From contig OY760687.1 in assembly GCA_963663945.1 (NCBI GenBank), positions 2,480,001 to 2,544,000 on the forward strand: 64,000 nt of DNA, in the 5' to 3' direction. The notes beneath the pieces are model-generated. The model was not told where the DNA came from, ran no database searches, and worked only from the letters and a program-made list of their open reading frames with translations. Positions 1-7,722 of this stretch are shown here, piece after piece. This stretch comes from Bin87 sp963663945 (lineage in GTDB: Bacteria; Chloroflexota; Dehalococcoidia; Lucifugimonadales; UBA3495). Numbering within the stretch: position 1 is the first letter of the stretch; each line of letters opens with the position of its first letter. Both the position numbers and the translations under genes were made by a program.

Positions 1-120
1 GTGGCTGCCAAGGCCCAGGAGATCGGCCACGAGGCCGAAGGCGGCGGCGAGATGTACTTCGACTGGGAGCGGGACAACCAGTACGTGCTGGAGCGGGGCG
101 AAGGCGAGTGCGCCGTTTAG
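1..120 (+). CDS. C-terminal fragment of an unidentified protein
   Basis: Frame 1 is open from the first base of the window to a TAG at 118-120, giving 39 residues that end ...GEGECAV. The piece is acidic and glycine-rich and has no motif I recognise. It runs in the same direction as hemD and ends 18 bp before it, so it is probably the end of an upstream gene of the same operon. The GTG at position 1 need not be a start codon. No function can be assigned from this fragment. Confidence 0.5.
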   Translation: MAAKAQEIGHEAEGGGEMYFDWERDNQYVLERGEGECAV

Positions 121-138
121 CGGCGTCCCGGCATCGCA

Positions 139-963
139 ATGGCCAAGGCATCACTGAACGGTAGAGTGCTGGCCTTCGTCGAGGCGCGGATGCCCGATGA
201 AATGGCCAGCCTCATCCGGCGGCACGGAGGCGTGCCGGTCGGAGCGCCGGTCATGCAGGAACATTACCTGCAGGATAGCCCGCAAGTGCAGCGGGCTATC
301 CTTGACGTTTGCGAGGGGCGCGTCGACACCGCCATCTTCCTGACCGGCGTCGGCGCCAGCGCGATGATGGGCATCGCGGATGGCATGAGCAAACTGGCGG
401 AGTTCGAAGCGGCGCTGCGCGAGATCACGGTGGTGGCCCGCAGCCCGAAACCGGGACGTATCCTGCGCCGCCACAAGATACCCATCGACATCATGCCGCC
501 GGAGCCGTACACCTCGAGCGACCTAATTTCCGCCATGCAGGATCTGGAACTCGAAAGCAAGCGGGTGATTTTCCAGCGCTACGGCGGCCCGGACTCCGAA
601 CTCCCCACCTACCTCAGGGCGCAGGGAGCAAACTACGAAGAGTTGACCCTGTACGACTGGGGCATGCCCGATGATACCGCGCCGGTGGTGGACCTGATCG
701 ACCGCATGGCGCAGGGCGAGGTCGACGCTCTTGCCTTCACCAGCCGGCCCCAAGTGCCAAACCTGATGAACATTGCCGCCAGCGCCGGGCGTGAAGAGTC
801 GCTACGGGCAAGCCTCGGCGCAACCGTGACAGTGGCCTCGGTGGGCCCGGTATGCACCCGCAAGTTGCAGGAACTCGGCATCGGGGTGGACGTGGAGCCG
901 GAGCACCCGCACATGGGCAACCTGGTGATGGCCGTGGCGGAGTATTTCGGCGACGACGCCTAG
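139..963 (+). CDS. hemD: Uroporphyrinogen-III synthase family protein
   Basis: A 274-residue protein of the HemD fold. In the family it cyclises hydroxymethylbilane to uroporphyrinogen III in cytoplasmic tetrapyrrole (haem, corrinoid) synthesis. Visible support is the two-lobed pattern: an N-terminal block GRVLAFVEAR...MASLIRRHGG, the segment TAIFLTGVGASAMM, a central FQRYGGPDSELPTYLRAQGA block, and the C-terminal signature ALAFTSRPQVPNLM...VASVGPVCTRKLQELG. The length is normal for HemD. No clear Shine-Dalgarno precedes the ATG. Its stop overlaps the stop of the convergent cupin gene by two bases. No other tetrapyrrole gene is in the window, so pathway membership rests on the fold alone; a HemD-domain regulator is the alternative. 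Confidence 0.8.
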   Translation: MAKASLNGRVLAFVEARMPDEMASLIRRHGGVPVGAPVMQEHYLQDSPQVQRAILDVCEGRVDTAIFLTGVGASAMMGIADGMSKLAEFEAALREITVVARSPKPGRILRRHKIPIDIMPPEPYTSSDLISAMQDLELESKRVIFQRYGGPDSELPTYLRAQGANYEELTLYDWGMPDDTAPVVDLIDRMAQGEVDALAFTSRPQVPNLMNIAASAGREESLRASLGATVTVASVGPVCTRKLQELGIGVDVEPEHPHMGNLVMAVAEYFGDDA

Positions 964-1292
964 TATTTGAACTCCTCGCGCACGGGACTGAATATGTCCA
1001 GCGCGACGGCTTTGGTCCCCTGGCCCTGAGCGTAGTGCTCAACATCGCCGGGGATGATGTACATGTCGCCGGGCTTGAGGACATGCACCTCGCCTCCGAT
1101 GCCCATCTCAAGTTCGCCCTCGACGATGATGCCGCCCTGCTCATGGGGGTGAGTGTGCAGCGGCACCAGGGCGCCGGCCTCAACCTCCACCAGGGAGAAA
1201 AGCATCTGGGCGCCCCAGAAGGTGCGGGTACGGGCGCCCTCGGCGAGTTCTTTATAGCCACGGCCCTCGGGGCTGAGGAAGTAGTCGCTCAT
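960..1292 (-). CDS. Small cupin-domain protein
   Basis: A 110-residue single-domain cupin. The metal-binding motif 1 reads HTHPHEQGGIIVEGELE and motif 2 reads GDMYIIPGDVEHYA, so the usual three His plus acidic/Gln ligand set is present. The start was set at MSDYFLSPEG, because AAGGAG lies 8 nt upstream; an upstream in-frame Met at 1373 would run into radC. It follows radC by 25 bp on the same strand and is probably co-transcribed with it. The substrate is unknown; small stand-alone cupins include sugar isomerases, dioxygenases and binding proteins, so no reaction is assigned. Confidence 0.8.
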   Translation of the reverse strand: MSDYFLSPEGRGYKELAEGARTRTFWGAQMLFSLVEVEAGALVPLHTHPHEQGGIIVEGELEMGIGGEVHVLKPGDMYIIPGDVEHYAQGQGTKAVALDIFSPVREEFKY

Positions 1293-1317
1293 CGTGTGAT
1301 CTCCTTGTTGCGCGGGT

Positions 1318-2196
1318 TCAATCGAACCCCAGTCGTTTTTCCTTGAGGCTGGTGAACCGTCCGCCGTGCCCAATCACCAGATGATCCAGCAGCTCGATGT
1401 CCATCAATTTACCGGCGGCGGCCAGGTCGCGGGTCACGGAGATGTCCTCCGGGCTGGGCGTGGGGTCGCCGGACGGGTGGTTGTGGGCAACGATAATGGA
1501 CGGAGCATTCTCCCGTATGGCGGGCCGCAGGACCTCGGCCGGCCGCACCGCGCTGCTGTTCACCGTGCCTATATAGATTGTACGGCGGGCCACAACCTGA
1601 TTCCTGGTGTTGAGCAGCAGCACGACCAGATGTTCCTGCACCTGTGGCTCCATTTCGGCAATGAGCAGGCTGGCCGCGTCCTGAGGACAGGATATCTGTG
1701 CGCGTTCCTCCGGGGCAAGCGAAGCGATACGGCGGCCGAGTTCCAGCGCGGCCATGATCTCGCTGGTCTTGGCGTGATTCAGTCCACGCTGTTTACACAA
1801 CTCGGCGTATCCGGCGCGCGCCAACCCGGCGAGGCCATCGAACTCGCCGAGAATGCGCATGGCGACGTTGATCGCGTTTTCGCCGGCGACACCCGAGCGC
1901 AACAGAATAGCGACCAACTCGGCGTTGTTCAGGTAACGCGGGCCGTGCTCGCGCAGACGCTCCCGAGGGCGCTCGCACGGTGGAAGGTCCAGTATGGTCG
2001 GCTGGTAAGAGACCGCGGCGTCGCGCCGGGATGAGACGTGCTCATCCACGTGATTTGCCTCAGGTTCCGCTGCGGTATCGACCGCACCCAGGTCCGGCAC
2101 AGAGAGGCTGATGGGCGCACCGGCAATTATGCGCTCGAGTTCGGCGCGGAAGGCATCGAGGTCGGCAGGTTCTGCCGGTGGTCCGGCAACAGTCAT
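1318..2196 (-). CDS. radC: RadC-family JAB-domain protein
   Basis: A 292-residue RadC (UPF0758/DUF2466) protein. Residues about 65-160 form the helix-hairpin-helix-like N-terminal part (PRERLREHGPRYLNNAELVAILLRSG), and residues 170-292 the JAB/MPN metalloprotease-like domain. The zinc motif HxHx7SxxD is complete: H238, H240, S248 and D251 within AHNHPSGDPTPSPED. The first 60 residues are a family-variable extension. RadC was named for DNA repair, but its biochemical role is unsettled; the fold predicts a Zn-dependent hydrolase. It lies 124 bp downstream of the kinase-like gene stop and 25 bp before the cupin. Confidence 0.9.
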   Translation of the reverse strand: MTVAGPPAEPADLDAFRAELERIIAGAPISLSVPDLGAVDTAAEPEANHVDEHVSSRRDAAVSYQPTILDLPPCERPRERLREHGPRYLNNAELVAILLRSGVAGENAINVAMRILGEFDGLAGLARAGYAELCKQRGLNHAKTSEIMAALELGRRIASLAPEERAQISCPQDAASLLIAEMEPQVQEHLVVLLLNTRNQVVARRTIYIGTVNSSAVRPAEVLRPAIRENAPSIIVAHNHPSGDPTPSPEDISVTRDLAAAGKLMDIELLDHLVIGHGGRFTSLKEKRLGFD

Positions 2197-2320
2197 CGTC
2201 GACTCCGTTGGTCAATATTGTCGCGGCCAGTCTAAATGCAAACCACACGGGCGCGCCATGGGTCGGTGTCAGCAATCAATGGGATGGATCGGCCGACGAT
2301 TGCGCCCAGACCCATGCCAC

Positions 2321-3514
2321 TTATCCGAGGTGTGAGCGACCGATCTTGCGGTACACGCGTACCGCGTTCGCCGACAGCGTGGATACGACGCTGCTGGTGC
2401 TGAACGCCCGAGGTCGATCGGGGAGGAACTCCTCCGCATGAAGGTCTTCGACCGCCGCGAGGGTGCGCGCAAGGCCGACCTCGATGGTGCGCCGGCTGGT
2501 CCCATCGCTGAGATCGAGGCTGCCGCAAGTGAAAATCGGCCCGATCAGGCAGCTCAGCATGACCCGACGATATTCGCGCCAGCAGTCCTCAAACGGGTAA
2601 CCCTGGACCCCCGCAGCAACGATGGCATCGTGGTATTCCGCGACGGTATCGAGTTCAATCGCGCGACGGGTCTCAGGCGTGACGCTCGTGGACAGGAAAT
2701 AGGTGATGTCGCGCAGACCGGAATGTATGCCGCAGTTTTGCCAATCGATCGCCACGACGTCATCCGTACCCGGTGCGCCGAAAAAGAGGTTGTCCAATCT
2801 GAAATCGCCATGCGTGAAAGTCCTGGGTCCACGCGATATTTGGGCCAGGTGATCGGCAATCCGGGACCCATACATCTCGGCGAGACGACGGGTTTCGGGA
2901 GTGAACAGGTGCCCGAACCGATCAAGGGCGGGCGCCAAGTTGAACACATACCCGAACTGGGTGAGGCGTCGGTATTTTTCGGTGTAATCCGGAATACCTG
3001 ACAAAACGGACTGGTTGAAGTTATTCCAGTAGCGGCCGTGCATCCTGGCGACCGAGCGCACGGCGGAGATTGCCTGGGATAGGCTGGCCCCGTCCGCCTG
3101 CGAAGGCGAATGCATGCCCGCCAGGTCTTCCAAAACCATCACGAACCGGTGGCTGTAGGGGGCGAACTCCGCGAATAACAACTCCGGAGAGCGGATAACT
3201 GCCGATTGGCCGATTCGCCGGTAGAAGTCGTACTCCCGGCGATACAGTTTGAGGAGCCGTGCGAGCCGGAACGTTTTGCGATCCTGACTGTGTAGTTTGA
3301 CGATGACGCTGCGCGGCTGCTGTGTAGCAACTGACGACCATGCCAGGCGGCAACGCATGACTGTACCGAACAAACCGCGGCCGGAACCAACGGGTTCGAC
3401 CCGAACGGCTCGCAACTGCGAAGGATCGAAGCCGGCCGAGCGTGCCAACGCCTGCTGGAGCCAGTCGACCGTTATGTCGTGTGGACCGGCGGGTATGGCA
3501 GGACCGGCAGCCAT
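2321..3514 (-). CDS. Choline/aminoglycoside-kinase-like phosphotransferase, copy 1
   Basis: A 397-residue protein of the APH/choline-kinase superfamily, closest in appearance to the CHK/ecdysteroid-kinase-like group. The ATP-site lysine is K73 in SVIVKLHS. The Brenner motif HGDFRLDN spans residues 235-242 with catalytic D237, and the metal-binding D257 lies in VAIDWQNCGI. It is a tandem paralogue of the next gene upstream (same strand, 29 bp gap); both share ITVDW, RSVIVKLHS, EREY/RREY, VLED, RMHG and YFLSxSV. Such enzymes phosphorylate small alcohols or amino compounds with ATP; the substrate cannot be told from sequence. It is not evidence of antibiotic resistance. Confidence 0.85.
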   Translation of the reverse strand: MAAGPAIPAGPHDITVDWLQQALARSAGFDPSQLRAVRVEPVGSGRGLFGTVMRCRLAWSSVATQQPRSVIVKLHSQDRKTFRLARLLKLYRREYDFYRRIGQSAVIRSPELLFAEFAPYSHRFVMVLEDLAGMHSPSQADGASLSQAISAVRSVARMHGRYWNNFNQSVLSGIPDYTEKYRRLTQFGYVFNLAPALDRFGHLFTPETRRLAEMYGSRIADHLAQISRGPRTFTHGDFRLDNLFFGAPGTDDVVAIDWQNCGIHSGLRDITYFLSTSVTPETRRAIELDTVAEYHDAIVAAGVQGYPFEDCWREYRRVMLSCLIGPIFTCGSLDLSDGTSRRTIEVGLARTLAAVEDLHAEEFLPDRPRAFSTSSVVSTLSANAVRVYRKIGRSHLG

Positions 3515-3543
3515 TACGGTTATCCGCGCTGCCGCTGCATCGC

Positions 3544-4659
3544 CTATGGAAAGGCGCCGCCGGGCAAAAACTCCGCAGCGTCCAGGTCATCGATGGCCGC
3601 GAGCGTGCGGGTCAGAAAGGCGTCGGCTAATTGCCGACCCCGGGCGTCACTGAAATCCAGTTGCCCTCCGGCAACTATGGGGGTCAGGAAGCAGCTGAGC
3701 ATATTCTGCCGGTAGCTGTTCCAGCATTCTTCGGCTGAAAAATCCGTCACCCCCATGCTCCGCACGATTTCGTGGTACTCGGCTACCGCCTCGGCCTCAA
3801 CCTCACGCCGGACTTCGACGGGAACGCTCGAGGAAAGAAAGTAGGCTACGTCGTACAGCCCGCTGCGCACCCCGCACACCTGCCAGTCAACGACGGCGAA
3901 ATCATCGCCGCCGTCGGCGCTGAAAAACATATTGTCCAGCCTGAAATCGCCGTGGCAGAAGGTGAGCGGGCCAGCAACGACCGCGTCCATGTGCTCGCCG
4001 AGACGATCCCCGAACTCCTCGGCCAAACGCTTCATCCGGTGGGAGAACAGACTTCCAAAGCGTTCGAAAGCCACCGCCAGGCTGGCTTGATACACGCGCC
4101 GAAGGCGAATCGTGCGCTCCGGGTTTGCAGCATCGTTGAATCGGGAAACCGGCGGCCGATCTACCCGGTTCCAATAGGCTCCGTGCATACGGGCGATGGC
4201 CCGCAGCGCCGTTTTTGCCTGCGCTGCGCTGGCTCCTGCGACCTGATCCACGCTGGCCATGCCGCGCAGGTCCTCGAGCACCAGGACGAACCTATGGTCA
4301 CGGTCATCGAAATCACCGTGGAGCAACGCGGGTGAATGTATCGGCGCCTGAAGCGCCATCCGTCGGTAGAATACGTACTCGCGCTCGTATAACCGCAACA
4401 GGCGAGCAGTTTGAACGGTTTCCGGGTGTGCGCTGTGCAGCTTGACGATCACCGATCGTGGGATGCCAGCGGAATCGTCCGAGTGGGACAGATGACAGCG
4501 CAGGATGGTTCCCACCAACCCCACGCCGGCGCCGATGTTTTCGACGGATACGGCCTCGATGCTGTCCGCGCCAGTCAGGCCCCCGGCCGCCAATGCCTGC
4601 CGCATCCAGTCAACGGTTATGTCGCGTTCGCTATCGGGTATCGCAAGTCGGCTTGCCAT
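3544..4659 (-). CDS. Choline/aminoglycoside-kinase-like phosphotransferase, copy 2
   Basis: A 371-residue paralogue of the downstream gene, with intact kinase motifs: K73 in SVIVKLHS, HGDFRLDN at 236-243 with catalytic D238, and D258 in AVVDWQVCGV. The two copies align almost residue for residue over the first 260 positions, pointing to an old tandem duplication; they differ most between residues 165 and 215, the region that tends to contact substrate in this superfamily. It probably heads a two-gene unit. The substrate is unknown. A palindromic repeat lies between it and the preceding thiamine-diphosphate enzyme gene. Confidence 0.85.
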   Translation of the reverse strand: MASRLAIPDSERDITVDWMRQALAAGGLTGADSIEAVSVENIGAGVGLVGTILRCHLSHSDDSAGIPRSVIVKLHSAHPETVQTARLLRLYEREYVFYRRMALQAPIHSPALLHGDFDDRDHRFVLVLEDLRGMASVDQVAGASAAQAKTALRAIARMHGAYWNRVDRPPVSRFNDAANPERTIRLRRVYQASLAVAFERFGSLFSHRMKRLAEEFGDRLGEHMDAVVAGPLTFCHGDFRLDNMFFSADGGDDFAVVDWQVCGVRSGLYDVAYFLSSSVPVEVRREVEAEAVAEYHEIVRSMGVTDFSAEECWNSYRQNMLSCFLTPIVAGGQLDFSDARGRQLADAFLTRTLAAIDDLDAAEFLPGGAFP

Positions 4660-4735
4660 GAATCAATTGTATGGTGCCAGGTTGGCGATCAGGAGCAGGT
4701 TGGTAGGATGTGTTTGGCCGTGTCCAGACAGAAAC

Positions 4736-4763
4736 GTGGGGGCGAATGATTGTTCGCCCCCAC
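4736..4763. repeat. GGGGCGAAT-type palindrome, copy 1
   Basis: An intergenic inverted repeat with 11-bp perfect arms (GTGGGGGCGAA / TTCGCCCCCAC) and the loop TGATTG. It lies 30 bp past the stop of the thiamine-diphosphate enzyme gene and upstream of the kinase-like pair. Two near-identical palindromes occur at 18877-18900 and 51604-51631, so this belongs to a dispersed family rather than being only a terminator. No T-run follows on either strand. Confidence 0.8.
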
Positions 4764-4792
4764 AATGCCAATCTTGGATGCGGCCAATTGCG

Positions 4793-6439
4793 CTAGTCGA
4801 AGCGGAACTTGGAGAAGGTTCCCTCCTCCTTGGTGATGAACTCGAGCAGGGCCGGTCGGCCGTCGGCGTTGGCCTGCATGGCGCGCTCCATGGCCGGCTT
4901 GATCTCGTCCGGCTCAGTGATTTGCTCGGCATAGGCGCCCAGAGCCAGGGCGACCCGGTAGAAGTCGCCGCTGAGGTCCTTCAGGCCGTAGCGTTCCACG
5001 GCCGTGGGGATGCGGCTGTCGGGGTAGATTGCCATGGTGGAGTTGTTCATCACCACCGTCGTGATGGGAATGTTGGCGCGGACCGCGGTCTCGACGTCCA
5101 AGCCCACCATGCCGAAAGCGGCATCGCCCATGAAGTTGATCACCATCTTCTCCGGGGCGGCCATCTTGGCGCCCATGGCGAGGCCGAGGCTGTAACCCAG
5201 CTGGGTGGACTTGCCCCATCCAATGAAACTTCGGGGAGCACGGGCTTCCCAGAAGGGGGACACCTGCTCGCGTGGACTGCCCGATTCGTGCGTGACGATG
5301 GTGTTGTCTAGGTCGACGGTGTGCATGATGTCCCAGACCACGCGGTAGGGGTTCAAGGGGACCTCATCGCTGGTGAGGCGGGGCAGCCACTCGGCCATCC
5401 ACGCCTCGCGGCTGGCGGTGATCTCGTCGGCCAGGTCCTGGTTTGGCGCCTGCTGCTGCGCACCCTGGCCCTTCAACTCGTCGATGAACTGCCGCAGGGC
5501 CAGCTTGGCATCGCCGAGGATGGGGTAATCGGTGCGGTGGTCCTTGTTGATGTCGCCCTCACCGTTGGTGAGGTGGATCAGGGTCTTGCCAGCCGGCATG
5601 GGAACCGTAAAGCCGCTCTTGGTGAAGCTAACGCCAACGCCAAACACCACGTCGGCGTTGGTGAGGAAACGGTGCACCTGACCGGTCTGGCTGGAACCGC
5701 CAATGCCCAGGGACAGGGGGTGGTTCTCCGGGAAGGCGCTCTTGCCCTCCAGGGTGGTCATCACCGGAATCTGCAGGAACTCGGCCAGCTCCATCAGCTC
5801 GTCAGTGGCTTCCGCGTAGAGGACACCCTGTCCGGCGTGGATCACCGGGCGACGGGCAGCGAGCAGGGCGCGGACACCCCGGGTGATCGCCGCCGGGTCG
5901 GCGGCGACACGCATCTTCATCGGCGGGACGTAGTCGAAGTCCTCCTCGCTGATCTGATCGGACACCAGATCGGACGGGATTTCCAGCAGGACGGGGCCGG
6001 GCTTGCCGGACCTGAGCTTGGTGTACGCCTGGCGGAAGAGTTCCGGAACCCGATCGGCGAAGTTTACGTGAGCCGCCCATTTCGTGATGGTCGAGTAAGC
6101 CTGAACGGGATGGAAGTTAGGTTCCACGCCGAGACGATTGCGCGCGACGCCGGCCGGCAACACGAGGATGGGCACGGAGTCGGCGTAAGCCTGAGCGACG
6201 CCGCCGAAGGAGTTCTCAGCGCCGGGGCCGTTCTGGGCGAGGAAGATGCCAATCTTATTGCCGTTGGTGATCCGGGAAAAGCCGTCGGCCATGTGCACGC
6301 CGGTGCGTTCCTGCCGACAGACGACGGGGCGGATGCCGGCGATTGCCGCCGCCTCGATGAGCGGGTTGGACGGCATGACGGCGATCCAGTCCACACCTTC
6401 CATCTTCAATACGTTAGCTACAGCGGTGACTCCGTCCAC
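4793..6439 (-). CDS. Thiamine-diphosphate-dependent enzyme (acetolactate-synthase-like)
   Basis: A 548-residue ThDP enzyme of the acetolactate synthase/POX superfamily with the three usual domains. The N-terminal PYR domain has the catalytic glutamate in RQERTGVHMADGFSR and the NGPGAENSFGG loop. The central domain (about 190-320) contains RRPVIHAGQG. The C-terminal PP domain carries the cofactor motif, starting GDAAFGMVGLDVETA and ending MNNS. No small regulatory subunit gene is adjacent, arguing against a plain IlvB role. The start ATG leaves 58 bp to the upstream hydrolase stop. The substrate (2-keto acid, oxalyl-CoA or sulfo-compound) cannot be decided. The neighbouring hydrolase may act on the product. 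Confidence 0.85.
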   Translation of the reverse strand: MDGVTAVANVLKMEGVDWIAVMPSNPLIEAAAIAGIRPVVCRQERTGVHMADGFSRITNGNKIGIFLAQNGPGAENSFGGVAQAYADSVPILVLPAGVARNRLGVEPNFHPVQAYSTITKWAAHVNFADRVPELFRQAYTKLRSGKPGPVLLEIPSDLVSDQISEEDFDYVPPMKMRVAADPAAITRGVRALLAARRPVIHAGQGVLYAEATDELMELAEFLQIPVMTTLEGKSAFPENHPLSLGIGGSSQTGQVHRFLTNADVVFGVGVSFTKSGFTVPMPAGKTLIHLTNGEGDINKDHRTDYPILGDAKLALRQFIDELKGQGAQQQAPNQDLADEITASREAWMAEWLPRLTSDEVPLNPYRVVWDIMHTVDLDNTIVTHESGSPREQVSPFWEARAPRSFIGWGKSTQLGYSLGLAMGAKMAAPEKMVINFMGDAAFGMVGLDVETAVRANIPITTVVMNNSTMAIYPDSRIPTAVERYGLKDLSGDFYRVALALGAYAEQITEPDEIKPAMERAMQANADGRPALLEFITKEEGTFSKFRFD

Positions 6440-6497
6440 AATGGGGTTCCTCCAATGTTGGTGCTTGCACGAATGTGCAGGATTTCAAGATAGCGGT

Positions 6498-7211
6498 TCA
6501 GCCGATTTCGGCCAGGAAACCGTCCAGGGCAGCGTTGAATTCCTCCGGCTTTTCCACCATCGGGAAATGGCCGGCGTCTTTCATTTTGATGAGCTTTGAT
6601 CCGGGGACAGCACGATGGATCTCTTCCTCGTAATCGCCGGTAGCCAGGGGATCGTCAACGCCCTGGACCAGCATCAGGGGAGCTTTGAGGGCGTGGATCC
6701 GGTCACGCACGTCGAAACGGTCGATGACCACGAGGTCCGCATGCTGGGCCACCGGTCCCACCTCGCGGTGCCGCTGCAACAGGCGGGCGCGGAGGTCGGG
6801 CTCGATGAAGTGCATGATGCCATCCATCATGCCCAGCCACTTCTCGTGGGTCGCCTCATCCTCGGCGGCGTCCAGGCGAAACTGCAGGTCCTGGGGACGT
6901 CGCACTTTGGGACGCATTGCAATGGTCATGAGGGACAGGCCCTTGACCTCTTCGGGGTAGTCCAGGGCATATTGCAAGGCGACACACGCGCCCAGGGTGA
7001 AGCCACTCAGCACCAGGTCCTGGTGGTGTCCGCGGGCGTGCAACCAGCCGCGCAGCCACTCGGTGTAGCGTTCTACACTGCTGCACGGGGCGCCATCCAG
7101 ATGGCCGGGCAGGTTCGGAGCCAGGCTGTTCGGGTAATGGTAAAGCTGGTTGATATAGGAATCGGCGCAACCACCAGCGCCGGGGCCATGGATGAAAACA
7201 AGCTGGGTCAT
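6498..7211 (-). CDS. Alpha/beta-hydrolase fold protein with Thr at the nucleophile elbow
   Basis: A 237-residue alpha/beta-hydrolase. The oxyanion region is FIHGPGAGG; the acid is in LVQGVDDPLATG, and the histidine in DAGHFPMVEKPEEF. The nucleophile elbow, normally GxSxG, reads GFTLG (residues 70-74), so T72 replaces the catalytic serine; the codon is an unambiguous ACC. The start at MTQLVFIHG was preferred to a Met 14 codons upstream because the fold begins there. It lies between the F420-type enzyme (85 bp) and the ThDP enzyme (58 bp), probably in one operon. It may be a weak or non-catalytic hydrolase; the substrate is unknown. Confidence 0.8.
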   Translation of the reverse strand: MTQLVFIHGPGAGGCADSYINQLYHYPNSLAPNLPGHLDGAPCSSVERYTEWLRGWLHARGHHQDLVLSGFTLGACVALQYALDYPEEVKGLSLMTIAMRPKVRRPQDLQFRLDAAEDEATHEKWLGMMDGIMHFIEPDLRARLLQRHREVGPVAQHADLVVIDRFDVRDRIHALKAPLMLVQGVDDPLATGDYEEEIHRAVPGSKLIKMKDAGHFPMVEKPEEFNAALDGFLAEIG

Positions 7212-7296
7212 GCAAACCTGCTGAAGACGGCCCTGTGGGCCGGGTGCCGGCATTCTAGGGTGCGGCGGCTATGGGGTCAAGGCGACGGATTGCGGT

Positions 7297-7722
7297 TCAA
7301 CTGCCTGACCAACCGGTAACGCGTTCCGGCGTGATCCGTATGACCGGGTTGCCATCCAGCGGCATCTCGCGATATTGGGGGTACTTGTCACGGAGCATGG
7401 CGATGACCGCGGGCGGGTCGGGGCCGTCTTCGACCAACTCGGCCCGACCCTGAACCAGCAGATACCAGAGCCGGGTCCAGTCCTCGTCGTAGTGGTCAAT
7501 GACCAACGAGACCTGCGGATTCGTGCGAATGTTGCGCACGCGACGGAGGCCAGTCAGGCTGCCGCGCTTGGGCTTGGCGTCGAGGACGGAGTAGATGTGC
7601 TGGCCATCGTACGCGAAGCAGACCGGGATGACATGAGGGCGGCCGTTGGCATCAGCGGTGGCCAGATGTCCGACCGGGGTTTCAGATAGGCGAGCCGCCT
7701 GCTGAGGTGTCAGGCTAACCAC
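7297..7722 (-). CDS. PPOX-class probable F420-dependent enzyme, Rv0121-like
   Basis: A 141-residue split-barrel flavin/deazaflavin-binding protein. The motif GHLATADANGRPHVIPVCFAY and the later KRGSLTGLRRVRNIRTNPQVSLVIDHY plus DWTRLWYLLVQGRAEL match the pyridoxamine-oxidase-like F420-dependent group (Rv0121/TIGR03668 type). The start is the GTG at 7722, with GGAGG 6 nt upstream; this makes it overlap the end of nnr by 8 bp, indicating translational coupling. A longer reading of the frame into nnr is antisense-like noise. It probably reduces or oxidises a small molecule with F420 or FMN; the substrate is unknown. Confidence 0.8.
   Translation of the reverse strand: MVSLTPQQAARLSETPVGHLATADANGRPHVIPVCFAYDGQHIYSVLDAKPKRGSLTGLRRVRNIRTNPQVSLVIDHYDEDWTRLWYLLVQGRAELVEDGPDPPAVIAMLRDKYPQYREMPLDGNPVIRITPERVTGWSGS

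Noticed and set aside
2321..4659. Aminoglycoside resistance genes
   Set aside because: The fold is shared with many small-molecule kinases and the sequences resemble choline/ecdysteroid-kinase-like members; the context gives no resistance function.
5321..6493. 390-codon open frame on the plus strand
   Set aside because: Antisense to the thiamine-diphosphate enzyme, with a shadow-frame composition.
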